This document shows, in pieces, positions 17,419 to 27,400 of a DNA stretch of 64,000 nucleotides. Every line of letters begins with the position of its first letter. Positions within the stretch are counted from its first letter, which is position 1. The DNA comes from Muriiphilus sp048268845 (GTDB lineage: Bacteria; Pseudomonadota; Alphaproteobacteria; Rhodobacterales; Rhodobacteraceae), in assembly GCA_048268845.1 (NCBI GenBank), contig JBLWUQ010000010.1, forward strand, positions 1 through 64,000, written 5' to 3'. The notes beneath the pieces were generated by a model. That model did not search any database. It was not told the origin of the DNA and saw only the letters and a program-made list of their open reading frames with translations. The position numbers and the translations under genes were made by a program.

Positions 17419-18243
17419 ATGGGTTTTCCCGGAACATGGATGACGGAAAGCGAAAGCGTGCTCTACCGCGTGGTGCCGAAATGCGCCTGCTCGACCATCG
17501 GACAGATCATGTATTATTCCGATCATGGCACGTTCTACGACGGTGACGTGCACGACGCCACCGAGGGGCTGCACAAATGGGCCTTCGATGACAGCCAGCC
17601 GGTGATCGAGGCCAACGTCAAGGCGCACAAGAGCTATGCCTTCACCGCCGTGCGCAACCCCTACGCGCGTATCCTTTCGAGCTTCTTCGACAAGATCTGC
17701 GGCATCCAGCGCAACGGCAAACGCTATCGCGGCAACCTCGTGCCGCTCCTGATCCAGAAATACGGCGTCGAGGTCGGTGACCCGGAAAACGGCTTCGAGT
17801 TCGACCAGATCACCAGCTTCCGCCGCTTCCTGCTGTTCGCCCGCGACACCATCCGCTGGCGCCGCCCGATGGACCCCGACATCCACTGGAGCGCGATGTC
17901 GGGCCATGTCTCGACCTTCATCCACAACGGCGGCACCTACGACCACATCTTTCATACCGAGGATTTCAACCCCGGAATGCAGGTGGTGCTGGACAATATC
18001 AAGCCGCCGCACAAGGTCGACCTGGCCAAGATCCCGCGCTTCAACGAAAGCGAGGGCCACGGCCCGAAACGCGCCCACCCGGTCGAGGATTATTTCGACG
18101 ACCTGTCGATGCACCTGGTCTTTGAAATCTACAAACGCGATTTCGAGGTGTTCAAATACGACGCCGCCAACCCGGCCAACAAGATGCCCACCGGCAAGAT
18201 CGACCTCGACGAGGTGCACAAGAAGCTCGGGCCGAAGAACTAG
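17419..18243 (+). CDS. Sulfotransferase family 2-type protein
   Basis: A 274-residue protein (ATG 17419, MGFPGTWM). VVPKCACSTIGQIMY is a 5'-phosphosulfate-binding loop and AVRNPYARILSSFFDKI is the 3'-phosphate-binding segment, the pattern of carbohydrate sulfotransferases of the HNK-1/chondroitin 4-O type that use PAPS. Substrate unknown; a glycan is the usual acceptor. It is divergent from the GT14-like gene. Its stop codon overlaps that of the convergent dienelactone hydrolase gene by four bases. The TTG at 17353 gives a longer frame but no family similarity. Confidence 0.8.
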   Translation: MGFPGTWMTESESVLYRVVPKCACSTIGQIMYYSDHGTFYDGDVHDATEGLHKWAFDDSQPVIEANVKAHKSYAFTAVRNPYARILSSFFDKICGIQRNGKRYRGNLVPLLIQKYGVEVGDPENGFEFDQITSFRRFLLFARDTIRWRRPMDPDIHWSAMSGHVSTFIHNGGTYDHIFHTEDFNPGMQVVLDNIKPPHKVDLAKIPRFNESEGHGPKRAHPVEDYFDDLSMHLVFEIYKRDFEVFKYDAANPANKMPTGKIDLDEVHKKLGPKN

Positions 18244-18854
18244 GCGAGCGTTTCACGCAGGAGCCCGATGGTGCGGCTCAGCGCGAGGTCGGCTGCCTGC
18301 GGGTCATAATTCCCGGTCTGATCCGGCTCGGCAAACCAATGCGACGTTCCGGGGTAGTCATGTGCACGATAGGGCGTCGCGGCCTTGGCAATCGCCCGCT
18401 CCATTCCCTTGCGCGCGGCGGCAGTCACGTAGGCATCCGTTTCAGCGAAATGCGCCACCATCGGCGGCGCCTCGCTGAAATCGCCGTCCCGCGCGGCATA
18501 GTAGACCACCGCCGCCGACAGCCGATACTGCGCCCGCTGCGCCAGCCAGACCGCCCAATGCCCGCCCATCGAAAACCCGATCACACCCAGCCGATCCGCC
18601 CCCGCCGCGCGCAACTCATGAAGGTCGCGCTCCAGTGTTCGATACATCGGCACCCGACGCGGCCTGGCCCGCAGCGCCCGCACCTCGGCCTCGCTCGTCG
18701 CCACCGCACCGTCGTAAAGATCGGCCAGCGCCACCGCAAAGCCCGCCCCCGCCAGCCGCGCCGCAAACGCACGGTAGCCCGGCGTCAGCCCCCACCACGA
18801 ATGGATCACCAGCACCCCGGCCGTGCCCGGCCCATCCGGCAGAATGAGCGCCAT
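18240..18854 (-). CDS. Dienelactone hydrolase family protein
   Basis: A 204-residue alpha/beta hydrolase (MALILPDGPG start). The nucleophile elbow is GFSMGGHW with Ser at about residue 95, while classical dienelactone hydrolases have Cys there; the candidate Asp is in HFAETDAYV and the His in YPGTSHWF. A Ser nucleophile suggests a general esterase-like activity. The substrate is not readable from context. Convergent with the sulfotransferase gene. Confidence 0.88.
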   Translation of the reverse strand: MALILPDGPGTAGVLVIHSWWGLTPGYRAFAARLAGAGFAVALADLYDGAVATSEAEVRALRARPRRVPMYRTLERDLHELRAAGADRLGVIGFSMGGHWAVWLAQRAQYRLSAAVVYYAARDGDFSEAPPMVAHFAETDAYVTAAARKGMERAIAKAATPYRAHDYPGTSHWFAEPDQTGNYDPQAADLALSRTIGLLRETLA

Positions 18855-18931
18855 CCCTGTCCTCCCGGTTTGACCCCGATCATGGCGACCGGTCCACGCC
18901 ATGACCGGGATCATCACCGTCACTGCCGACG

Positions 18932-19102
18932 ATGTCGAGAAACAACGGCTACGTCGAAGTCATGCCCGGCAACAGGGCCTGGCGCGCGATCGACAAAGCG
19001 CACTTTCACCCAGGCCCTACGGCTCCTGCGCACTGGTGCACGAAACAACTCATCACCTATCACTACCTGCTGGAAAAACAGATCCCTGCTTCCCTCGCCT
19101 GA
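18932..19102 (+). CDS. Short open frame, unknown small protein (56 residues)
   Basis: ATG 18932 to TGA 19102 encodes a peptide starting MSRNNGYVEVMPGNRAW with one Cys, four His and a C-terminal LITYHYLLEKQIPASLA. No membrane segment and no family recognised. Its amino-acid composition is protein-like (aromatics and Pro in place, no Arg-rich shadow look), but no clear Shine-Dalgarno sequence is seen. It could also be the tail of a decayed gene. Confidence 0.3.
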   Translation: MSRNNGYVEVMPGNRAWRAIDKAHFHPGPTAPAHWCTKQLITYHYLLEKQIPASLA

Positions 19103-19110
19103 CCGCTCAC

Positions 19111-19168
19111 CCCTTCATCTTGGCCCAAATACTCAAAACCCGAGGGACCGGCCGAAGGCCGGGACCGA
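19111..19168 (-). repeat. Intergenic repeat copy (GAGTATTTGGGCCAAGATGAAG core with hairpin)
   Basis: Read on the minus strand: GGTCCCGGCCTTCGGCCGG hairpin, CCTCGGG, then GAGTATTTGGGCCAAGATGAAGG. The core matches the copy at 22331-22352 at 20 of 22 positions. It lies downstream of argF in the sense orientation. Confidence 0.6.
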
Positions 19169-19208
19169 GACGAACCTGCGCGCCGCAGGCGCACGATTTC
19201 GCAAGCTC

Positions 19209-20131
<923 letters not shown>

Positions 20132-20135
<4 letters not shown>

Positions 20136-21322
20136 GCCCCCGCCCCTTTCACCGCATTCGCCGCCGCGTCGAGCCGCGCGACCGCATCGGCGAGGTCAGC
20201 GTCCGATATGGTCAGGGCCGGCAACAGTCGCACCACGTTGTCGGCGGCGGGAACGGTCAGCACTGCATGGTCATAGCCCGCCTTCACCACGTCGGTGTTG
20301 AGCGCCTTGCACACGAGGCCCAGCATCAGCCCGTTGCCGCGCACGCCCTCGAACACCTCGGGATGCGCCGCCACCAGCCCTTCGAGCCGCTGGCGAAACG
20401 CGCTGGCCTTGCGCGATACCGCGTCGAGGAAGGCGGGGTCGGCGACGATCTCCATCACCTTCGCGCCGACCGCGCAGCCCAGCGGATTGCCGCCATAGGT
20501 CGAGCCGTGCGAGCCCGCGACCATCGCCGCCGCCGCCGCCTCGGTCGCCAGCACCGCGCCCAGGGGAAAGCCGCCGCCGATGCCCTTGGCGACCATCATG
20601 ATATCGGGCGAAATCCCGGCCCATTCATGGGCGAAGAGCTTGCCGGTGCGGCCCATGCCGCACTGCACCTCGTCAAACACCAGAAGCAGCCCGTGCTGGT
20701 CGCAGATGTCGCGCAGCCCCTTCAGGCACTGGTCCGGCACCACGCGGATGCCGCCCTCGCCCTGGATCGGCTCGATCAGGATGGCGGCAGTCCTGTCGTT
20801 GATCGCCGCATAAAGCGCGTCGTGATCGCCAAAGCCGACATGGACGAACCCCGGCATCAGAGGGCCGAAGCCCTTGACCATCTTCTCGCTGCCCGCCGCC
20901 GCGATCGCGCCGGTCGAGCGGCCGTGAAAACTGCCCGCGAAGGTGATGATCTCGGTCCGCTCCGGCTGGCCGGCCTCGTAGAAATGCTTGCGCACCATCT
21001 TCACCGCCAGTTCCAGCGCCTCGGTGCCCGAGTTGGTGAAGAACACGGTGTCGGCGAACGTCGCCTCGACCAGCCGGTCGGCCAGCGCCTTTTGCTGCGG
21101 GATCTCGTAGAGGTTGGAGACATGCCAGAGCTTGCCCGCCTGCTCGGTCAACGCCGCGACCAGAGCCGGATGCGCATGGCCCAGCGCGTTCACCCCGATC
21201 CCGGCGCCGAGGTCGAGAAACCGTCGCCCGTCGGTGGTTTCCAGCCACGAGCCTTCGCCGCGCTCGAAGGCAAAAGGGGCACGATTGTAGGTCGGCAGAA
21301 CGGACGGGATCATCTCGGTCAT
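20132..21322 (-). CDS. argD: Acetylornithine aminotransferase
   Basis: A 396-residue class III PLP aminotransferase; start ATG 21322 (MTEMIPSVLP) with AAGG just upstream. FFTNSGTEALELAVKMVRK is the cofactor phosphate region, LLVFDEVQCGMGRTGK contains the PLP-contacting Asp, and MVAKGIGGGFPLGA holds the Schiff-base Lys. It converts N-acetylglutamate semialdehyde to N-acetylornithine, and can also serve in lysine synthesis. First gene of the argD-argF operon. Confidence 0.95.
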
Positions 21323-21661
21323 CCTTTGAGAAGAAGCCTTTGGGTGCCGCAAGGGCAGGCCGGTGTCAATATTTTTGGGTAAGGTGCGCCATCGAGGCGC
21401 GGGATCAAGGGCGACGGGGCGTCAGGCGCGGATGCGCTGGCGTCGGGTCTTTCGGAAGGTCATCGCGTTGATCATGCGGCGGCAATAGGGCCTGGCCTCC
21501 GACCTGTCCATCCCCTTTTCAAGCGGCACCGCTTAGGATACGGGAAGCGGGAACGCAGGGCCGAACTCGCGGCCGCGCCTTGTATCCACCCGGCGCATGA
21601 TTAGAATAGGGCGCTGGAACATTCAAAGGCGGGCCATGTCCGTCCGAACTTGGGAAATCGC
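21323..21661. other. Divergent intergenic region argD / gcrA (about 340 bases)
   Basis: It must hold the argD and gcrA promoters. A 29-codon Arg-rich open frame on the minus strand (ATG 21511 to TGA 21422, MDRSEARPYCRRMINAM..) is preceded directly by AAAAGGGG; the spacing is too short for a convincing ribosome binding site, so it is listed here and not as a gene. No other feature is recognised. Confidence 0.4.
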
Positions 21662-22243
21662 ATGTCCTGGACCGAAGACCGGGTGGAAACACTCAAGAAG
21701 ATGTGGGCCGAAGGCCAGTCGGCCAGCCAGATCGCCAAGGAACTTGGCGGCGTCACCCGCAACGCGGTGATCGGCAAGGTGCACCGGCTGGGCCTGTCCA
21801 ACCGCGCCGGCGGCAGCACCGCGCCCAGCCCGGCCGTGGCCCCGAAGGCCAAGGAAAAACCGTCCAAGCCCGCCGCGGCCAAGGCCAAGCCCGCCGCCGA
21901 GACGACACCGGTGGTGGAGGACGAGCCGGAACCGGTGGTCGAAAAGCCGGTCGTGCCCGCGCGCCGGCAGATCATCCCGGCAGGCCAGCCGCTGCCGCCG
22001 CAGCCCTCGGCCAACGAGATCAGCCCCGAGGCATTGGCCAGCGTGCGCGAGGTCGAGAAGACGGCCAAGCGGATCAGCCTGATGGAATTGACCGAACGCA
22101 CCTGCAAATGGCCGATCGGCGACCCGGCGACGCCGGATTTCTGGTTCTGCGGCCTGCCGGTGCAGCAGGGCAAGCCCTATTGCGAGGCGCATGTCGGGGT
22201 GGCGTTCCAGCCGATGTCCTCGCGCCGCGACCGCAAGCGGTGA
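21662..22243 (+). CDS. gcrA: GcrA cell cycle regulator
   Basis: A 193-residue alphaproteobacterial regulator (ATG 21662, MSWTEDRVETL). The N-terminal 45 residues form the DNA-binding region (LKKMWAEGQSASQIAKELGG, TRNAVIGKVHRLGLS). A Pro/Ala/Lys-rich linker of about 70 residues follows, then the sigma-70-binding domain (TCKWPIGDP, FWFCGLPVQQGKPYCEAH). GcrA binds the RNA polymerase sigma factor at promoters with CcrM-methylated GANTC sites and tunes cell-cycle genes. In Rhodobacterales it is linked with CtrA and CcrM networks and has been tied to gene-transfer-agent control in R. capsulatus. Confidence 0.96.
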   Translation: MSWTEDRVETLKKMWAEGQSASQIAKELGGVTRNAVIGKVHRLGLSNRAGGSTAPSPAVAPKAKEKPSKPAAAKAKPAAETTPVVEDEPEPVVEKPVVPARRQIIPAGQPLPPQPSANEISPEALASVREVEKTAKRISLMELTERTCKWPIGDPATPDFWFCGLPVQQGKPYCEAHVGVAFQPMSSRRDRKR

Positions 22244-22261
22244 CGATATCGGACCGGCCTT

Positions 22262-22352
22262 GCCGGTCCGACCGAAGGGGGGCGCTGCCCCCCACGTTCA
22301 AATCGCGAGGCGATCTGAACGTTCCCCCCCGGAGTATTTCGACCAAGATGAA
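22262..22352 (+). repeat. Intergenic repeat copy directly before rimO
   Basis: A hairpin-rich segment (GGGGGGCGCTGCCCCCC and TTCAAATCGC..GCGATCTGAA) is followed by GGAGTATTTCGACCAAGATGAAG, ending five bases before the rimO ATG. The AAGATGAAG end could act as the ribosome binding region for rimO. The core matches the copy at 19111-19135. Confidence 0.6.
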
Positions 22353-22357
22353 GCCAC

Positions 22358-23722
22358 ATGACCAATCCGCCTGACCTGCGCCCCGATCTGGCGCGTGCGG
22401 AGGTTCGCGAGGTGGCCCGTCCCGGCCAGCCCCGGATCGGCATGGTCAGCCTCGGCTGCCCCAAGGCGCTGGTGGACAGCGAGCGCATCCTGACGCGGCT
22501 GCGCGCCGAGGGGTATGCGATCAGCCCGGATTATGCCGGGGCCGATGCGGTGATCGTGAACACCTGCGGCTTTCTCGACTCGGCCAAGGCGGAGAGCCTC
22601 GACGCGATCGGCGAGGCCCTGGCCGAGAACGGCCGGGTGATCGTCACCGGCTGTCTCGGGGCGGAGCCGGAATATATCACCGGCGCGCATCCCTCGGTTC
22701 TGGCGGTGACCGGACCGCATCAGTATGAGCAGGTGCTCGACGCCGTGCATGTTGCGGTGCCGCCCAGCCCCGATCCGTTCATCGACCTGCTGCCCGCCTC
22801 GGGGGTCAGCCTGACGCCGCGGCATTACAGCTATCTGAAGATTTCCGAGGGCTGCAATCACCACTGCAAGTTCTGCATCATTCCGGCGATGCGCGGGCGG
22901 CTTGTGTCGCGCCCGGCGCATGCGGTGATCCGCGAGGCCGAGCGGCTGGTCGAGGCCGGGGTGAAGGAGCTTCTGGTCATTTCGCAGGACACCTCGGCCT
23001 ATGGCGTCGATCTGCGCCATGCGGAAAGCGGCGGCCACCGTGCGCATATCACCGACCTGGCGCGCGATCTGGGAAGCCTGGGCGCCTGGGTGCGGCTGCA
23101 CTATGTCTACCCTTACCCGCATGTGCGCCAGTTGATCCCGCTGATGGCCGAGGGTCTGGTGCTGCCCTATCTCGACATCCCGTTCCAGCACGCCCACCCC
23201 GACACGCTGCGCCGCATGGCGCGGCCGGCGGCGGCGGCGAGGACGCTGGACGAGATCACCGCCTGGCGGCGCGATTGTCCCGACATCACCCTGCGCTCGA
23301 CCTTCATCGTCGGCTATCCCGGCGAGACCGAGGCGGAGTTCCAGACGCTGCTCGACTGGCTGGACGAGGCGCAGCTCGACCGGGTCGGGTGCTTTCAATA
23401 CGAGAACGTCGCGGGTGCGGCGGCGAACGCGTTGCCCGATCATGTACCCGACGAGGTCAAGCAGGACCGCTGGGATCGCTTCATGCTGAAGGCGCAGGCG
23501 ATTTCGGCGGCGAAACTGGCGGCCAAGGTTGGCCACCGGCTCGAGGTGATCGTCGACGAGGTCGACGGCGACGGCGCCACCTGCCGCACCATGGCCGATG
23601 CGCCCGAGATCGATGGCAACCTGTTCATCGACGAGGGCTTCGCCGCAGTTTCCCCCGGCGATATCGTCACCGTCGAGGTCGACGAGGCGGGGGAGTATGA
23701 CCTGTGGGGGCGGCTGGTCTGA
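22358..23722 (+). CDS. rimO: Ribosomal protein uS12 methylthiotransferase RimO
   Basis: A 454-residue radical SAM enzyme that adds a methylthio group to Asp89 of ribosomal protein S12. N-terminal UPF0004 domain: MVSLGCPKALVDSERIL, NTCGFLDSAKAES and TGCLGAEP hold three Cys for one [4Fe-4S] cluster. The radical SAM motif is C-x3-C-x2-C in SEGCNHHCKFCIIPAMRG. The C-terminal TRAM domain ends in EAGEYDLWGRLV. MiaB-like homologs differ in the radical SAM surroundings, and RimO is favoured by GCPKALVDSE. Confidence 0.96.
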   Translation: MTNPPDLRPDLARAEVREVARPGQPRIGMVSLGCPKALVDSERILTRLRAEGYAISPDYAGADAVIVNTCGFLDSAKAESLDAIGEALAENGRVIVTGCLGAEPEYITGAHPSVLAVTGPHQYEQVLDAVHVAVPPSPDPFIDLLPASGVSLTPRHYSYLKISEGCNHHCKFCIIPAMRGRLVSRPAHAVIREAERLVEAGVKELLVISQDTSAYGVDLRHAESGGHRAHITDLARDLGSLGAWVRLHYVYPYPHVRQLIPLMAEGLVLPYLDIPFQHAHPDTLRRMARPAAAARTLDEITAWRRDCPDITLRSTFIVGYPGETEAEFQTLLDWLDEAQLDRVGCFQYENVAGAAANALPDHVPDEVKQDRWDRFMLKAQAISAAKLAAKVGHRLEVIVDEVDGDGATCRTMADAPEIDGNLFIDEGFAAVSPGDIVTVEVDEAGEYDLWGRLV

Positions 23723-23798
23723 GCGTCAGCCTTTACAAGCGCCTGACGTTTTGAGACCCTGAGACGCAACGAGCAGACCAAGATGGTGCGGGCACTCC

Positions 23799-24452
23799 AT
23801 GGCCGTTGTCGTCGACCCACACAAACTCGCCTATATGCCGGTGCCGAAAGCGGCGTGTTCCTCGGTCAAGGCAGCCCTCGCGGTGGTCGATCCGCGCGTC
23901 GATCATGGTCGGGAGATCTTTGCCGCCGACCCGACGGTGGTCCACAGGATCTATCCCACACTGCGGTTTCGCCGCCATCGCTGGGTGGCCTACCACGAAT
24001 TCTTCCGCTTCACGGTGATCCGCGATCCTCTGCAACGTCTGCTCTCGGTCTATTCCGATCTCGTGGCGGGGCGCGACATGATCCGCACCGCGCGCAGCTT
24101 CAAGCGCGGCAACCCGTCATTGCCGAGCGATCCGGACCCCGATTTCTTCTTTCGTCACCTCGATGAATACGCGGCGCTGGTGTCGGTCATCAAGCACCAT
24201 GCACTACCACAGATCGTGTTCACCGGCCCGAAACTCGAGCGGTTTTCCAAGGTCTACCGCACGGCCGAGATCGACGCCCTCGCCGCCGACCTGTCGGAGG
24301 TGACCGGGACGGTGGTGAAGGTTCCGCGAATGAATCGCAGTCGTCGGGCGCTTGAGTTCAGCGACCTGTCGCCCACGGGGCAGGCTGCGCTGCGGGCGCG
24401 GCTGGAGCCGGAATACGCGCATCTCGCGCAGCACTACGGCCCGATCTGGTGA
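23799..24452 (+). CDS. Sulfotransferase family protein (short)
   Basis: A 217-residue protein. MPVPKAACSSVKAAL is the PAPS 5'-phosphosulfate loop and TVIRDPLQRLLSVYSDLV the 3'-phosphate segment. The C-terminal VPRMNRSRR and EYAHLAQHYGPIW are typical for the Roseobacter family of small carbohydrate sulfotransferases. Target glycan unknown. It follows rimO by 76 bases and converges with carB. It is the second of three sulfotransferase-like genes in the window (others at 17419 and 47252). Confidence 0.78.
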   Translation: MAVVVDPHKLAYMPVPKAACSSVKAALAVVDPRVDHGREIFAADPTVVHRIYPTLRFRRHRWVAYHEFFRFTVIRDPLQRLLSVYSDLVAGRDMIRTARSFKRGNPSLPSDPDPDFFFRHLDEYAALVSVIKHHALPQIVFTGPKLERFSKVYRTAEIDALAADLSEVTGTVVKVPRMNRSRRALEFSDLSPTGQAALRARLEPEYAHLAQHYGPIW

Positions 24453-24456
24453 GCAG

Positions 24457-24483
24457 GAGCCGCAGGTTTACGCCTGCAGGCTC
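24457..24483. terminator. Hairpin overlapping the carB stop codon
   Basis: GAGCCGCAGG - TTTACG - CCTGC(A)GGCTC forms a 10-bp stem with one bulged base and spans the carB TAA. No T run follows in either direction, so it is a weak or Rho-assisted transcript end between the convergent sulfotransferase and carB genes. Confidence 0.4.
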
Positions 24484-27400
24484 CGCACCTCGATCTCGCC
24501 CTCTTCGCGTGCCTTCATCGCCAGTGACGCGGCGTGGCTGCCGGCGGCGGTCGTGAAATAGGGGATCTTGTCATAGAGCGCGACGGCGCGGATCTCGCGG
24601 CTGTCGTCGACCGCCTGGGTGCCTTCGGTGGTGTTGAAGACCAGGTGCACATCGCCATCCTTCAGCCGGTCGACGATGGTGCGCCCGCCTTCGTAGACCT
24701 TGTTGACGGTCTCGGCCTGCACGCCGTTCGCGGTCAGCCAGGCGGCGGTGCCGCGGGTGGCGAGGATCGTCAGGCCAAGGCCGGTCACGATCTGCGCCGC
24801 CTCGAGCATCTCGTCGGCCTTGTCGCCGTCGCGGATCGAGATGAACACCGTGCCCTCGCGCGGCAGGTCAGTGCCCGCGCCCATCTGCGCCTTGAGGAAG
24901 GCGCGCGGGAACGAGCGGTCCCAGCCCATGACTTCGCCGGTCGAGCGCATTTCGGGCCCGAGGATGGTATCGACGCCGGGGAAGCGGGCGAAAGGCAGCA
25001 CCGCCTCTTTGACCGAGAACCACGGCACGTTCGGGTCGCACAGCGTCATCGGGTCGGCATAGGGGATCGGCTGGCCATAGGCGGCGCTGGCGGGATAGGG
25101 CGCGCGATGCGGGAAGTTCGACATCGGCTCGCCCGCCATCAGGCGCGCGGCGATCGAGGCGATGGCGCTGTCGGTGGCCTTGGCCACGAAGGGCACGGTG
25201 CGCGAGGCGCGGGGGTTGACCTCGATCAGGTAGATTTCGCCGTCCTTGACCGCGAATTGCACGTTCATCAGCCCCTTGACCTTGAGCGCCAGCGCCAGCG
25301 CCTCGGTCTGACGCTCGATCTCGGCGAGGATATCGGCGGGCAGGGTGTGCGGCGGCAGGCAGCAGGAGCTGTCGCCCGAGTGCACGCCGGCCTCCTCGAT
25401 ATGCTGCATGATGCCCGCGACATGCACGGTTTCGCCGTCGCAGAGCGCATCGACATCGACCTCGGTCGCGTTCGACAGGTAGCTGTCGAGCAGCACCGGG
25501 CTGTCGCCCGACACCACCACGGCGTCGCGGATGTAGCGGCGCAGCTGGTCCATGTCGCGCACGATCTCCATCGCGCGGCCACCCAGCACATAGGAGGGCC
25601 GGATGACCAGCGGAAAGCCGATTTCCAGCGCCAGTTCCAGCGCCTGTTCGTCGGTCGAGGCAATCGCGTTATGCGGCTGTTTCAGCCCCAGCCGGTTGAC
25701 GAGATCCTGAAACCGCTCGCGGTCTTCGGCAAGGTCGATGGCGTCGGGCGTGGTGCCAAGGATCGGGATGCCGGCCTGTTCCAGCGCGTTGGCCAGCTTC
25801 AGCGGCGTCTGGCCGCCGAACTGCACGATCACGCCGTGCAGGGTTCCGGCCTCCTGCTCGACGCGCAGGATCTCCATCACGTGCTCAAAGGTCAGCGGCT
25901 CGAAATACAGCCGGTCCGAGGTGTCGTAGTCGGTCGAGACCGTCTCGGGGTTGCAGTTGATCATGATCGTCTCATAGCCCACCGCAGTCAGCGAATAGCA
26001 GGCGTGACAGCAGCAATAATCGAACTCGATCCCCTGCCCGATCCGGTTCGGACCGCCGCCAAGAATGACCACCTTCTTGCGATCCGATGGCCGCGCCTCG
26101 CATTCGACCTCGCCCATCACCGGGGCCTCATAGGTGGAATACATGTAGGGCGTCTGCGCCTCGAACTCGGCGGCGCAGGTGTCGATGCGCTTGAATACGG
26201 CGGTGACGCCAAGGCTCTGGCGGGCGCGGCGCACCTCGGCTTCGTTCTGGCCGGTCAGGATCGCAAGGCGGGCGTCGGTGAAGCCCATCATCTTGAGCGC
26301 GCGCAGACCTTCCTCGGTCTTGGGCAATCCGGCTTCGCGCACCTTGTCCTCGGCCACGATGATTTCGCGGATACGGGCAAGAAACCAGGGATCGAAATCG
26401 GTCACGTTGTGGATTTCGTCATCCGACAACCCGTGGCGCATCGCCTGCGCGATCACCCGGATGCGGTCGGGCGTCTTGGCGGCAAGCGCCTTGGTCACGG
26501 CGGCCTTTTCGGGCGCGCCCTCGATGGTGATCTCGTCAAAGCCGGTCAGCCCGGTCTCCATCGACGCCAGCGCCTTCTGCATGCTCTCGTGGAACGTGCG
26601 CCCGATCGCCATCACCTCGCCCACCGATTTCATCGCGGTGGTCAGGTCGGACTTGGCGCCGGGGAATTTCTCGAACGCGAAACGCGGGATCTTGGTCACG
26701 ACATAGTCGATGGTCGGCTCGAAACTGGCCGGCGTCACCTTGGTGATGTCGTTGTCCAGCTCGTCGAGCGTATAGCCGACCGCCAGTTTCGCCGCGATCT
26801 TGGCAATCGGAAAGCCGGTGGCCTTCGAGGCCAGCGCCGACGACCGGCTGACGCGCGGGTTCATCTCGATCACCACCATGCGGCCATCGTCCGGGTTCAC
26901 CGCCCATTGCACGTTGGAACCACCGGTCTCGACGCCGATCTCGCGCAGCACGTTGATCGAGTGCGTGCGCATCAGCTGGTATTCCTTGTCGGTCAGCGTC
27001 AGCGCCGGGGCGACGGTGATCGAATCACCCGTGTGCACGCCCATCGGGTCGACGTTCTCGATCGCGCAGACGATGATGGCGTTGTCGGCGCTGTCGCGCA
27101 CCACCTCCATCTCGAATTCCTTCCAGCCCAGCAGGCTTTCGTCGATCAGGATCTGCCCGGCCGGCGAGGCGTCCATGCCCGAGTGGCAGATCTTCTCGTA
27201 ATCCGCGCGGTTGTAGGCGATGCCGCCGCCAGTGCCCCCGAGCGTATAGGCCGGGCGGATGATCGCGGGCAGGCCGACCGTATCCAGCGCGGCCATCGCG
27301 ATCTCCATCCCGGCGCGCAGGTCGCGCTTGCCGTTCGGCAGCTTCGGCGCGGTCACGATGGTCGCCTTCGGGTTCTCGATGCCCAGCCGGTCCATCGCCT

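Larger units (their letters stand above)
18855..19208. other. Intergenic region of about 350 bases holding a 56-codon open frame and a repeat
   Basis: Between the start of the hydrolase gene and the stop of argF there is a short plus-strand open frame (18932-19102) and one reverse-orientation copy of the GAGTATTT..CCAAGATGAAG repeat with its GC-rich hairpin. No other gene is seen. Confidence 0.5.

Noticed and set aside
21422..21511. 29-codon Arg-rich frame on the minus strand before gcrA
   Set aside because: The purine-rich stretch abuts the ATG, so it is a poor ribosome site, and Arg-rich short frames are frequent by chance in this GC range.
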